A DNA stretch of 41,048 nt from Bacillus sp. EB106-08-02-XG196. GTDB taxonomy: Bacteria > Bacillota > Bacilli > Bacillales > Cytobacillaceae. The notes below the pieces were generated by a model. The model ran no database searches. It saw nothing but the letters and a program-made list of their open reading frames with translations, and was not told the DNA's origin. A program made the translations under genes and the position numbers. The first letter of the stretch is position 1. Each line of letters begins with the position of its first letter. The DNA lies in the NCBI RefSeq assembly GCF_013396335.1, contig NZ_JABWSY010000013.1, positions 159,566 through 200,613 of the forward strand, given 5' to 3'. This document shows, in pieces, positions 7,294 through 15,777 of this stretch.

Positions 7294-7319
7294 GGAGAGT
7301 TCCTCTTTCCTTTCTTAGA

Positions 7320-7459
7320 GGCTCTTTTCTTATACTTTGTTACTTTTTGAACACAAAATATATAAGAAATGAGCCTGCAAACTAAATTCAAAAGCAAAAT
7401 AACTATTTTCACGTTAAAATCGGCTTTAAGATTTTAACAACAATCTTTGAAAACATGCC
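7320..7459 (+). repeat. MITE-like palindromic element, copy A
   Basis: Outer inverted repeat GGCTCTTTTCTTA (7320-7332) / TAAGAAATGAGCC (7363-7375), then inner inverted repeat GTTAAAATC (7413-7421) / GATTTTAAC (7430-7438), followed by AACAATCTTTGAAAAC. The same sequence blocks occur in the same order in the metK leader (copy B, minus strand). It fills most of the ytpA-ytpB gap. No coding sequence. Confidence 0.72.
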
Positions 7460-7462
7460 TAC

Positions 7463-8266
7463 TTAAACAATATAACCTATTGCTTTTAGTTGGCTGATGA
7501 CAAAATCCCTCGCGTATTCAAATATATCTTCCCGTTCTGATTCATTAAAAATTTCATGATAATGCTTTGGCCATTCTTTAAACCTTTTTTCTGATAAAGG
7601 TGCATGGTTGAACCACTCCTTAACAGGAGCTTTATTAACAATTTTATCATCGCCGGCTTGCATGACCAGCATCGGCACATCCTTGGTGCCTTCAATAGAC
7701 AGAAATGCCTCTTTCATGGCCTCAACTAATTCACGGTACCATCTAACAGAGACTTTTGTTATGTAGAGAGTATCATCGGCATCTGCCTCTATAACATCCT
7801 TGTTGCGGGTGGCCATATCAACCGTTATTCCTGAATTCATTCGAAAAGAAGGAAAAACCACATTAATTCCATGTGATAGTAAATCTAAAAATTTGGATGG
7901 TGATTGCATAAGTCCGAGACACGGAGAAGAGAGAATGACTCCAGCTAAGTCCATTTTTTCTTCCTGTAGCAACCGAATAGCAATTAATCCTCCCATACTA
8001 TGCCCTAACAAAAAAACAGGCAATTCATAACGATATGCTGCTTTAATCCAATCTTTCACTTCACTTAGATACTCATCAAAAGAATCTATATGGCCCCTGC
8101 GGGATCTTGTTGTCATACCCTGCCCAGGAAGATCACCCATGATGACATGAAATCCGGACCTGCGCCACATTTCAATGAGCCAGCCGTACCGTCGATGATG
8201 TTCCATTGCACCATGAACCATCACAATCACAGCCTTCGCTTCCCCTTCTGCTTCCCACTTCCACAT
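7463..8266 (-). CDS. ytpA: Alpha/beta hydrolase YtpA, (lyso)phospholipase / monoacylglycerol lipase type
   Basis: The 267-aa protein has the nucleophile elbow GHSMGG (Ser90), an acid in QAGDDKIV (Asp206/207) and a histidine in KHYHEIF (His237), the catalytic triad of the monoacylglycerol-lipase family. In B. subtilis YtpA has been linked to formation of the phospholipid antibiotic bacilysocin, an activity I infer here only by synteny. There is no signal peptide. The neighbours ytpB and ytoA are as in B. subtilis. The ATG at 8266 has a pyrimidine-poor AGGGGGAA site just upstream. Confidence 0.9.
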   Translation of the reverse strand: MWKWEAEGEAKAVIVMVHGAMEHHRRYGWLIEMWRRSGFHVIMGDLPGQGMTTRSRRGHIDSFDEYLSEVKDWIKAAYRYELPVFLLGHSMGGLIAIRLLQEEKMDLAGVILSSPCLGLMQSPSKFLDLLSHGINVVFPSFRMNSGITVDMATRNKDVIEADADDTLYITKVSVRWYRELVEAMKEAFLSIEGTKDVPMLVMQAGDDKIVNKAPVKEWFNHAPLSEKRFKEWPKHYHEIFNESEREDIFEYARDFVISQLKAIGYIV

Positions 8267-8298
8267 AGTTTTTCCCCCTAGAAAAATATTCTATTTAG

Positions 8299-8304
8299 TA
8301 TAAT
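8299..8304 (+). promoter_or_regulatory. Candidate -10 element of ytoA
   Basis: A perfect TATAAT lies 42 bases before the ytoA start, in the short gap divergent from ytpA. No convincing -35 element is visible. Confidence 0.5.
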
Positions 8305-8346
8305 ATTAAATTGAATATGTATTTCAGTCAAAAAGGAGCGACGAAT

Positions 8347-8859
8347 ATGATCTATCCCTACAAAGGAAAGTATCCAAAAATTGCAGATTCTGCATTCCTT
8401 GCAGATTTTACTACTATTACAGGTGATGTTGAAATAGGCGAGGAATCGAGCGTCTGGTTTAACTCCGTCATTCGAGGAGATGTCGCACCTACTGTAATTG
8501 GGAAAAAAGTAAATATTCAAGACAACTCTGTATTGCACCAAAGCCCGAATAATCCATTGATTTTAGAGGATGAAGTAACGGTTGGACATCAGGTTATTCT
8601 CCATAGCTGCATTATTCGTAAAAAGGCTTTAATCGGGATGGGTTCGATTATTCTAGATCAGGCCGAAATCGGAGAAGGAGCCTTTATAGGTGCAGGCAGT
8701 CTCGTGCCGCAAGGTAAAAAAATTCCTCCTAATACATTAGCATTTGGCAGACCAGCAAAAGTTATTAGAGAATTAAATGAACATGACATTAGTGAAATGA
8801 ACAGGATTTATACAGAATATGCAGAAAAAGCTCAATATTATAAGTCATTACAAAAATAA
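8347..8859 (+). CDS. ytoA: Gamma-carbonic-anhydrase-like hexapeptide-repeat protein YtoA
   Basis: A 170-aa left-handed beta-helix protein: repeated hexapeptide units such as GDVEIG, IGKKVNI, LEDEVTVGH, LIGMGS and IGEGAFIGAGS run from about residue 20 to 135. The histidines in the DNSVLHQ and TVGHQVILHSC segments match the zinc-binding positions of the gamma class. A longer in-frame start exists, but AAAGGAG is correctly placed for the ATG at 8347. It is monocistronic with a bidirectional terminator. Physiological substrate in Bacillus is not established. Confidence 0.9.
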   Translation: MIYPYKGKYPKIADSAFLADFTTITGDVEIGEESSVWFNSVIRGDVAPTVIGKKVNIQDNSVLHQSPNNPLILEDEVTVGHQVILHSCIIRKKALIGMGSIILDQAEIGEGAFIGAGSLVPQGKKIPPNTLAFGRPAKVIRELNEHDISEMNRIYTEYAEKAQYYKSLQK

Positions 8860-8867
8860 TAGTATAG

Positions 8868-8905
8868 AAAAGCACCCATAAATTTTTTATGGGTGCTTTC
8901 TTCTT
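8868..8905. terminator. Bidirectional terminator between ytoA and asnB
   Basis: AAAGCACCCATA pairs with TATGGGTGCTTT; T-rich tails follow on both strands. Confidence 0.9.
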
Positions 8906-8908
8906 ATC

Positions 8909-10801
8909 TTAATGTTTCATTGTCAGCAGTTCTTTTTGTCCTGAAAAGGAATACTTGCCTTCTACATATACTTGATGCCAAATCATAAAAATAAGAACGG
9001 TCCAGATTTTACGGCTGTTATCAGCTTTTCCTTGGCAATGATCCTCAAGAAGTTTTAAAACATAAGATTTATTGATTAAATGCTCTGTACTGCTTTCGCG
9101 AATAATTGTTTTTGCCCACTCATTCATTTCGTTCTTCAGCCAATGGCGAATTGGCACTGGGAAACCAAGTTTCTTACGGTTTAATACATGCTCAGGGACA
9201 ATTCCTTCAGCAGCCTTTCGCAAGATATACTTTGTCGTACCATTAGCCGTTTTCAAGCTCGTTGGAATTTTGGACGCTGTATCAAACACTACTTTATCCA
9301 AAAATGGAACACGAAGCTCTAATGAATGCGCCATCGTCATTTTATCAGCCTTCAAAAGAATATCCCCGCGCATCCAAGTATGAATATCAATGTATTGCAT
9401 GGTGTCAACAGGATCATAGCCCCTTGATTCTTTATAAAGCGGTTTAGTGATATCTGTGTAATGTAAGCCTTCACGATAGACAGAAAGCACTTCTCTCTTT
9501 TCTTCCTCAGTGAACATTTTCGCATTGCCAATATAGCGTTCCTCCATAGGAGTTACACCACGTTCAATAAAGCTTTTACCCTTCATTCCCTCAGGCATCA
9601 TGTTCGCAATCCCTTTTAACAATACTTTTCCTACTCTTGGGATTTTATTAAACATTTCTAAATCCTGCGGCTCCCGGTAAATATTGTAGCCGCCAAACAA
9701 TTCATCAGCCCCTTCACCAGAAAGAACGACGGTTACATGCTTCCTTGCTTCACGCGCAACAAAGTAAAGCGGGATGCAGGCAGGGTCAGCAAGGGGATCA
9801 TCCATATGCCACATGATTTTCGGAAGTTCATTCATGTATTCCTGTGGTGTTATCACATAGCTGATATTTTCTACACCCAACTTTTCTGCTGTTTCCTTTG
9901 CTACATCGATTTCACTGAATCCCTGGTACTCGAAACCAACAGAAAACGTCTTAATAGCTGGGTGAAATTGTTTCGCAATGGATGCAATAATCGAAGAATC
10001 TATTCCGCCTGAAAGAAAAGAACCGACCGGAACATCACTTCTCATATGCATTTTTACTGAATCTATTAACACATCTTGTATTTCTTTAATAAAATCTGAC
10101 TCTGATTTTTGGATCGGGTTAAAATGCGCTTTCCAATACCTTTTGATCTCCATTGGCGAGCCAATCTTTTTCGTAAAATAATGTCCTGGCTCCAACTTAT
10201 GAATACCTTTAGACATCGTATTAGGCTCAGGGACAAACTGATAAGTCAAATAGTGCTGAAGTGAATCATAGTCTAAAACATCATTTTCAAGGGCTAAAAG
10301 GATACTCTTTTTCTCAGAAGCAAAGAATGTTCTCTCTTCATCCACAAAATAAAAGTATGGTTTAATCCCAAATGGGTCTCTGGCACCAAATAGTGTCTGT
10401 TCTTGTTTATCCCAAATCGTAAAGGCAAACATCCCGCGTAATTTTTCTACCGCCTTTTCTTTCAAATGGCTGTATAGAGCAATAATGACTTCTGTATCTG
10501 AATTTGTGGCAAACTGTAAGCCCTCTTTGAGCAATTCTTCACGAAGTTCTACGTAGTTGTAAACCTCACCGTTAAAAATAATCCAATAACGCTCATTTTC
10601 ATATGTTAATGGCTGATGTCCACATTCAATATCAATAATACTTAAACGGCGAAAGCCAAATTGAATATGATCATCATAAAAAAAGCCATCATCATCAGGT
10701 CCACGATGGGTAATAATATCGTTCATATTTTTGAATTGTTGTTTTTGTTCATCACGATAGTTTTGTTCCTTGTCGTGTACACAACCAATAAAACCACACA
10801 T
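8909..10801 (-). CDS. asnB: Glutamine-hydrolysing asparagine synthetase AsnB
   Basis: It makes asparagine from aspartate, ATP and glutamine. The start is the ATG at 10801, giving MCGFIGC, so Cys2 becomes the N-terminal nucleophile of the class II glutamine amidotransferase domain (about 1-210). The synthetase domain follows with its PP-loop FLSGGIDSS near residue 260 and GEGADELFGGY near residue 360. The product is 630 aa, normal for the family. Four extra in-frame codons upstream would bury the Cys and are rejected. It sits between ytoA and metK as in B. subtilis. The AGTAGGTGA binding site is at a usable distance. Confidence 0.96.
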   Translation of the reverse strand: MCGFIGCVHDKEQNYRDEQKQQFKNMNDIITHRGPDDDGFFYDDHIQFGFRRLSIIDIECGHQPLTYENERYWIIFNGEVYNYVELREELLKEGLQFATNSDTEVIIALYSHLKEKAVEKLRGMFAFTIWDKQEQTLFGARDPFGIKPYFYFVDEERTFFASEKKSILLALENDVLDYDSLQHYLTYQFVPEPNTMSKGIHKLEPGHYFTKKIGSPMEIKRYWKAHFNPIQKSESDFIKEIQDVLIDSVKMHMRSDVPVGSFLSGGIDSSIIASIAKQFHPAIKTFSVGFEYQGFSEIDVAKETAEKLGVENISYVITPQEYMNELPKIMWHMDDPLADPACIPLYFVAREARKHVTVVLSGEGADELFGGYNIYREPQDLEMFNKIPRVGKVLLKGIANMMPEGMKGKSFIERGVTPMEERYIGNAKMFTEEEKREVLSVYREGLHYTDITKPLYKESRGYDPVDTMQYIDIHTWMRGDILLKADKMTMAHSLELRVPFLDKVVFDTASKIPTSLKTANGTTKYILRKAAEGIVPEHVLNRKKLGFPVPIRHWLKNEMNEWAKTIIRESSTEHLINKSYVLKLLEDHCQGKADNSRKIWTVLIFMIWHQVYVEGKYSFSGQKELLTMKH

Positions 10802-10957
10802 TATGTACGTCACCTACTCCAATCTAAATATCCAATCTAAAAAACATACTCTCTTATCCTACCACTATTATTTGAAAAATGGCAGTGTGAAAGGTAGGAA
10901 AATTCAGGTATAAACAGTTTTTACATAAACACATTGCCCTAAACTTAGACGACTAAA

Positions 10958-10992
10958 TGAAAAAGAGAGTTACATGTAAAATGCAACTCCCC
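10958..10992 (-). terminator. Terminator of metK
   Basis: On the minus strand GAGTT-GCAT pairs with ATGT-AACTC (imperfect) and is followed by CTCTTTTTC. It lies 11 bases after the metK stop. Confidence 0.75.
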
Positions 10993-11002
10993 TGTATTTT
11001 GG

Positions 11003-12202
11003 TTAAATATTTGCTTGTTGACGCAAAGTGTCTGCTTTGTCTGTACGCTCCCAAGGAAGATCAACATCAGTACGGCCAAAATGACCATATGCAGCTGTTT
11101 GTTTATAGATTGGGCGGCGAAGATCCAACATTTTAATGATTCCAGCAGGACGAAGGTCAAAGTTTGAACCTACCAGTTCAACTAATACATCTTCGCTCAC
11201 TTTGCCAGTACCAAATGTATCAACAGCAATTGAAACGGGTCTTGCTACACCAATTGCATAGGCAAGCTGTACTTCAACTTTATCAGCAAGTCCTGCTGCT
11301 ACAATATTCTTCGCAACATAACGTGCTGCATAGGCCGCAGAACGGTCAACCTTTGTAGGATCCTTACCGGAGAAAGCACCTCCGCCATGACGAGCATATC
11401 CGCCATATGTATCAACAATGATTTTACGTCCTGTTAAACCAGCATCCCCTTGAGGTCCGCCAATAACGAAACGTCCTGTTGGGTTGATAAAGTATTTTGT
11501 ATTTTCATCGATTAATTCCTTTGGTACCACTGGATTAATAACATATTCCTTCAAGTTACGTTGGATTTGCTCCAATGTTACCTCTGGATTATGCTGAGTT
11601 GAAATGACAATCGTATCAATTCGAACAGGCTTATCATTTTCATCATACTCAACGGTTACTTGAGTTTTTCCATCGGGACGAAGGTATTCAAGAACTTTAT
11701 CTTTTCTTACCTCTGTTAACTTACGAGCAAGCTTATGTGCAAGAGAGATTGGAAGAGGCATAAGCTCATTTGTTTCATTACAAGCAAAACCAAACATTAA
11801 GCCTTGGTCCCCTGCTCCAATTGCTTCGATTTCTTCATCAGACATTAGTCCTTCACGTGCCTCAAGTGCCTGATCAACACCCATTGCGATGTCAGGACTT
11901 TGTTCACCGATTGAGGTTAATACTGCACAGGTCTCGGAATCAAAACCATATTTAGCACGATCGTACCCGATACCCTTCACCGTTTCACGAACGATTTTTG
12001 GAATATCAACGTAAGTAGATGTAGTAATTTCCCCTGCAACTAAAACTAAACCAGTTGTTACAGAAGTTTCACAAGCAACTCGAGCATTTGCATCCTTTGC
12101 TAAAATTGCATCTAAAATCGAATCAGAAATTTGGTCACAGATTTTATCTGGATGACCTTCCGTTACTGATTCAGAAGTGAACAAACGTGCGTTTCTTGAC
12201 AT
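11003..12202 (-). CDS. metK: S-adenosylmethionine synthetase MetK
   Basis: MetK joins methionine and ATP to form SAM. The 399-aa product has GHPDK near residue 17, [10 protein letters not shown] near residue 120, and the phosphate loop [16 protein letters not shown] near residue 265. The start is the ATG at 12202 behind TAGGAGGAAAT; an upstream in-frame extension is not used. Expression should be limited by the SAM-I riboswitch about 390 bases upstream. LuxS, encoded 8 kb away, acts downstream in SAM recycling. Confidence 0.97.
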   Translation of the reverse strand: MSRNARLFTSESVTEGHPDKICDQISDSILDAILAKDANARVACETSVTTGLVLVAGEITTSTYVDIPKIVRETVKGIGYDRAKYGFDSETCAVLTSIGEQSPDIAMGVDQALEAREGLMSDEEIEAIGAGDQGLMFGFACNETNELMPLPISLAHKLARKLTEVRKDKVLEYLRPDGKTQVTVEYDENDKPVRIDTIVISTQHNPEVTLEQIQRNLKEYVINPVVPKELIDENTKYFINPTGRFVIGGPQGDAGLTGRKIIVDTYGGYARHGGGAFSGKDPTKVDRSAAYAARYVAKNIVAAGLADKVEVQLAYAIGVARPVSIAVDTFGTGKVSEDVLVELVGSNFDLRPAGIIKMLDLRRPIYKQTAAYGHFGRTDVDLPWERTDKADTLRQQANI

Positions 12203-12331
12203 CTGATTTCCTCCTATATTATGAGATAAATCAAGGTTCACATGAAGGTTACAGGAATACTTCTTGAACCACTGACATTATTGATACGGTACTCATTCCC
12301 TTAGTATGAAATAAACAAAGGATTTTTATTA

Positions 12332-12509
12332 AGGCTATTTTCATAAAATTGTTGTTAAAATCCTAATCCGATTTTAACGCGGAACAATTTATTTTTGTGC
12401 TTGAGATTAAGGTTGCAGCTCTTTTCTTACAATGAAAATTCTTTTGCAACAATTCATTGCTCAACAAGGGCCTCAATCTACAATAGCAGCAAAGTATAAG
12501 AAAAGAGCC
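12332..12509 (-). repeat. MITE-like palindromic element, copy B, in the metK leader
   Basis: Read on the minus strand it opens with GGCTCTTTTCTTATACTTTG, as copy A does, carries the partner TAAGAAAAGAGC (complement of 12418-12429), the inner repeat GTTAAAATC / GATTTTAAC (12354-12378) and ends GAAAATAGCC, which is a 9/10 complement of its own first ten bases. TTTATTA occurs directly on the right and within one base on the left, a possible 7-base target duplication. It contains an extra nested hairpin (CAATGAA / TTCATTG). It accounts for most of the unusually long gap between the riboswitch terminator and metK. Confidence 0.7.
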
Positions 12510-12544
12510 TTTATTAGCACATTAAATAAAAGGTCTTATACAAA

Positions 12545-12575
12545 ACAAAAAACCTTACCACTTGAGGAAAGGTTG
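12545..12575 (-). terminator. Riboswitch-controlled terminator of metK
   Basis: On the minus strand AACCTTTCC pairs with GGTAAGGTT (one mismatch) and is followed by TTTTTTG. It lies just downstream of the SAM-I aptamer, as expected for the expression platform. Confidence 0.85.
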
Positions 12576-12589
12576 TTCCGGGCCTTTCA

Positions 12590-12730
12590 CTCTTATCGTT
12601 CAAGGTCAAAGCCTTGCGTCAGATTAGCACCTTCGCACTTGAGAATTGAATCGAATATGCGATCCATTTCTCATAAAGCAGGTTGCTGGGTTTCATAGGG
12701 CCTGTCCCTCCACCAGCTCAGGATAAGAGA
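12590..12730 (-). ncRNA. SAM-I (S-box) riboswitch aptamer
   Basis: Minus strand. The P1 stem is CTCTTATC...GATAAGAG. The conserved blocks GAGCTGGTGGAGGGA, CCCTATGAAACCC, CAGCAACC, AGGTGCTAATCTGACGCA and TTGAACGATAAGAG occur in order, with a P3/P4 region of normal size. SAM binding favours the downstream terminator and lowers metK expression. Confidence 0.96.
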
Positions 12731-12748
12731 GTATCCGTTCAAATTAAA

Positions 12749-12778
12749 ATCATACTTGAACATGTCGAACATTGTCAA
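12749..12778 (-). promoter_or_regulatory. SigA promoter of metK
   Basis: Minus strand: TTGACA (12778-12773), an 18-base spacer and TATGAT (12754-12749). Transcription would start near 12742, just before the S-box P1 stem. Confidence 0.85.
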
Positions 12779-12864
12779 TAATTTTTTTAGCAAATTAAGG
12801 GTAAAAGTATGAATTTTTCCCACTTCTACATTATAGTAAATAATACAACCTAATTTCGCTAATT

Positions 12865-12896
12865 AGTATAGACTATTCAGTTCAATGTGTTATACT
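12865..12896 (+). promoter_or_regulatory. pckA promoter with CcpN-like operators
   Basis: TAGACT (12869-12874) and TATACT (12891-12896) are 16 bases apart and form a SigA-like promoter. TGTGTTATACT (12886-12896) fits the CcpN consensus TRTGHYATAYW completely and covers the -10 element. A second site (12865-12875, minus strand) fits 9 of 11 positions. CcpN represses pckA and gapB on glucose in B. subtilis. Confidence 0.65.
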
Positions 12897-12947
12897 ATTC
12901 GTAAATATATTGAATATTAAAAACCAAAAAAGGAAGGGTTTTCTCTG

Positions 12948-14534
12948 ATGAATTCCGTATATGTTCCAAATGAATTAAGTCAATTGTTAGAAGAAAATAA
13001 TGTTCACATTCAATTGTCAGTACCTCAATTAGTGGAAAAAGTCTTATCAAGGAATGAAGGAAAATTAACCTCTACTGGTGCCATTAGTGTATCTACAGGT
13101 AAATATACAGGACGATCTCCACAAGACAAATTTATTGTAATGGAAGAATCTATAAAGGATAAAATCGATTGGGGTCAATTAAACCAGCCAATTTCGGAAG
13201 ATGTTTTTAACAACCTCTATCATAAAGTTTTAGACTACTTAAAAGAAAAAGAAGAAATATTTGTGTTTAAAGGTTTTGCGGGTGCAGATAAAAAGACACA
13301 ATTGCCAATTCAAGTTGTGAATGAATTTGCATGGCATAATCTATTTGCGCATCAATTGTTTATCCGCCCAAATGCAGAAGAATTACTGACACATAAAGCC
13401 GGTTTCAACGTGATTTCTGCTCCAAACTTCAAAGCAAATCCTGCCGTTGATGGAACAAAGTCTGAAACCTTTATTATCATCTCTTTTGAGAAACGTACGA
13501 TATTAATTGGTGGAACTGAATATGCAGGTGAAATGAAAAAGTCCATTTTTTCAATTATGAATTACCTATTGCCTGAGAATAATATTTTCTCCATGCATTG
13601 TTCGTCAAATATTGGTGTTGAAGGTGATGTTGCTCTGTTCTTTGGCCTTTCTGGGACAGGTAAAACCACCTTATCTGCAGACCCTAAACGTCGCTTAATT
13701 GGTGATGATGAGCATGGTTGGTCGTCAAACGGCGTCTTCAATATTGAAGGTGGCTGCTATGCAAAAACCATTAATTTATCTCGTGAAAAAGAACCACAAA
13801 TCTTCGATGCCATCCGTTTTGGTTCTGTACTTGAAAATGTTGTGCTTAATCCGGAAACTAGAATTGCAGACTATGACGATGCGACACTAACTGAAAATAC
13901 ACGGGCAGCCTATCCGATTGAAGCGATTGATAATATTGTGAAGCCAAGTATTGCAGGCCATCCGAATACCATTGTCTTTTTAACAGCCGATGCATTTGGT
14001 GTACTGCCTCCAATCTCAAAATTAACGAAAGAGCAAGCCATGTATCATTTCTTAAGCGGCTATACATCAAAATTAGCAGGTACAGAGCGTGGTGTTACAT
14101 CACCTGAAGCAACCTTCTCAACATGCTTTGGTGCACCATTTCTACCTTTGCCTGCAACACGTTATGCCGAAATGCTAGGTGAAAAAATTCTTGAGCATAA
14201 TGCTAATGTCTTTTTAGTGAATACTGGCTGGACTGGCGGGGAATACGGAGTCGGCAGCCGGATGAAGCTATCCTACACAAGAGCTATGATTCAGGCTGCA
14301 CTTGAAGGAGAACTAAACCTAGTTGAAACAGTTAGAGACGATATTTTCGGTCTAAATATTCCACTCCACATTGCTGGTGTTCCTGATGAGGTCTTGCAGC
14401 CAAGCAAAACATGGGTAGACCCACAGACATATGAAATGAAAGCGAAAGAATTAGCAGGTAAATTCCGTGAAAACTTCAAGAAATTCACGAAGGTCTCTGC
14501 AGAAATAGAATCAAAAGGCGGTCCGATCGCTTAA
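12948..14534 (+). CDS. pckA: ATP-dependent phosphoenolpyruvate carboxykinase PckA
   Basis: The enzyme converts oxaloacetate and ATP to phosphoenolpyruvate, the first committed step of gluconeogenesis. The 528-aa product has the P-loop [11 protein letters not shown] (about residues 230-240), the metal/phosphate segment DDEHGWS and the C-terminal [14 protein letters not shown], all hallmarks of the ATP class. The ATG follows AAAAAGGAAGG. It is divergent from metK and monocistronic, with a strong terminator. The CcpN-like operator over the -10 element suggests glucose repression. Confidence 0.97.
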   Translation: MNSVYVPNELSQLLEENNVHIQLSVPQLVEKVLSRNEGKLTSTGAISVSTGKYTGRSPQDKFIVMEESIKDKIDWGQLNQPISEDVFNNLYHKVLDYLKEKEEIFVFKGFAGADKKTQLPIQVVNEFAWHNLFAHQLFIRPNAEELLTHKAGFNVISAPNFKANPAVDGTKSETFIIISFEKRTILIGGTEYAGEMKKSIFSIMNYLLPENNIFSMHCSSNIGVEGDVALFFGLSGTGKTTLSADPKRRLIGDDEHGWSSNGVFNIEGGCYAKTINLSREKEPQIFDAIRFGSVLENVVLNPETRIADYDDATLTENTRAAYPIEAIDNIVKPSIAGHPNTIVFLTADAFGVLPPISKLTKEQAMYHFLSGYTSKLAGTERGVTSPEATFSTCFGAPFLPLPATRYAEMLGEKILEHNANVFLVNTGWTGGEYGVGSRMKLSYTRAMIQAALEGELNLVETVRDDIFGLNIPLHIAGVPDEVLQPSKTWVDPQTYEMKAKELAGKFRENFKKFTKVSAEIESKGGPIA

Positions 14535-14541
14535 AGTGAAA

Positions 14542-14574
14542 GCCCTTATCGTTAATCGATAAGGGCGATTTTTT
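14542..14574 (+). terminator. Terminator of pckA
   Basis: GCCCTTATCG and CGATAAGGGC form a perfect 10-base stem, followed by ATTTTTTT. It reaches the end of convergent ytmB. Confidence 0.93.
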
Positions 14575-14816
14575 TAATTCGTGGAATTTAATGAAATTAA
14601 TTGGTAGGTGATTATCGTGCTGCTGTTTTGCCATTCTACTTTTTTAATCACAGCTGTTCCGCTCGTATCGCTTTCAAGAGTTTTTCTAACATCAATTGGA
14701 ATATCAATTGGATAAAGTCTATAGCCTTCTTTTTCTAATTGGAAAAGGTTTTCTTCTACTCTCTTCTCTCTGCCTTTTGTTACAATCAAAGTATTTAACT
14801 CAAAGGGCATACCCAT
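14574..14816 (-). CDS. ytmB: YtmB family protein (DUF2584)
   Basis: An 80-aa soluble protein with the family's opening MPFELNTLIVTKG(R/K)E and the central EGYRLYPIDIPI. It is small, mixed alpha/beta and of unknown function. The start is behind GAGGAGCGG. It follows ytmA on the same strand after about 40 bases, as in B. subtilis, so the two are probably one transcript. Confidence 0.85.
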   Translation of the reverse strand: MGMPFELNTLIVTKGREKRVEENLFQLEKEGYRLYPIDIPIDVRKTLESDTSGTAVIKKVEWQNSSTIITYQLISLNSTN

Positions 14817-14855
14817 ATGTATCCGCTCCTCAGCTTTTGGACTTACTTTATTTTA

Positions 14856-15647
14856 TCATCTTTTGATTTGATTTTTCATCCACTTCGATAAATCCTTCAC
14901 GATTTTTCTGTTTACCACTGGAGGGAAGTAGTGAGTATACTCATCAAAATACCAGGATTCCACCTGCTTATCTAGTATCCTAAGTCTGCGTTCAAGTCTG
15001 TAGGCATGCTCCACGGATACATTATGGTCTTTTACCCCGTGGATGATGAGAACAGGAGCTTTAATCCTTTCAAGCTCATAGAGAGGAGTTCGTTCCTCAT
15101 ATCTTGTTGGATATTTCCCCGGTGTACCGCCAATGACCCTTTTTAGCATCTTCCGTAAGTCTTTTCTTTCTTCGTATGTTAAAAACATGTCACTTACTCC
15201 GCCCCAAGTCACAATGGAAGCTGCCTCAGGAAACTCAACTCCTGTCATCAATGCCATTACACCACCTCGGGAAAAACCAAATACATGGATATCTCTCACC
15301 CCAGGTATTGTTCTTAATAGCTCAAAGGCTGTAAATGCGTCGTGTCTATCCTCTCCAGCAAAATCTTCATTCCCCTCCCCTCCTTGATTCCCTCGATAAT
15401 AGGGAGCAAATACGATGAATCCCTCAGAGGCAAATTGTGCAATTCTAGAAGGTCTTACCTTTCCAACGTTTTTAATGCCTCCTCGCAAATATAAAAAGCC
15501 GTCATAGCTTCTTTTCATTTTCGGTTCTGCCAGCAACCCTTTTACTCTCAATCCATTAGATAGATAGGTTATTTCCCATAATTCCACACGAGGATTGGGT
15601 GAAGGGAATCGATACGCCTCGATGATTTTTTCATTTGGTTTGATCAC
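14856..15647 (-). CDS. ytmA: Alpha/beta hydrolase YtmA (prolyl-oligopeptidase-like, S9 type)
   Basis: A 263-aa cytoplasmic hydrolase with the nucleophile elbow GFSRGG (Ser126), an acid in HGVKDHNVS and a histidine in DEYTHYFPP. The fold places it with dipeptidyl aminopeptidase/acylaminoacyl peptidases, but its true substrate is unknown. The start is the GTG at 15647, since AAAGGGTGA is nine bases upstream; a GTG four codons earlier overlaps that site. The resulting N terminus resembles B. subtilis YtmA. It leads ytmB and is divergent from the ABC transporter genes. Confidence 0.87.
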   Translation of the reverse strand: MIKPNEKIIEAYRFPSPNPRVELWEITYLSNGLRVKGLLAEPKMKRSYDGFLYLRGGIKNVGKVRPSRIAQFASEGFIVFAPYYRGNQGGEGNEDFAGEDRHDAFTAFELLRTIPGVRDIHVFGFSRGGVMALMTGVEFPEAASIVTWGGVSDMFLTYEERKDLRKMLKRVIGGTPGKYPTRYEERTPLYELERIKAPVLIIHGVKDHNVSVEHAYRLERRLRILDKQVESWYFDEYTHYFPPVVNRKIVKDLSKWMKNQIKR

Positions 15648-15777
15648 CTTACAGTTCACCCTTTCATTTCAATCATCAAAAAATTGATGTAACTGGGCAT
15701 TCACACATTAATTACTTTATCATACGATATGGTAGGCAAACAGCCCAGATTTTTCCTTACCTAAAGGGGGTTTTAGT

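Noticed and set aside
12432..12698. Plus-strand 88-codon reading frame
   Set aside because: It lies antisense across the SAM riboswitch, its terminator and the repeat element; there is no binding site and the sequence is explained by RNA structure.
15660..15777. Thiamine (THI) riboswitch before the ytlACD-type transporter
   Set aside because: The 118-base gap lacks the conserved TPP aptamer blocks, so the NMT1/THI5-like protein cannot be tied to thiamine by regulation.
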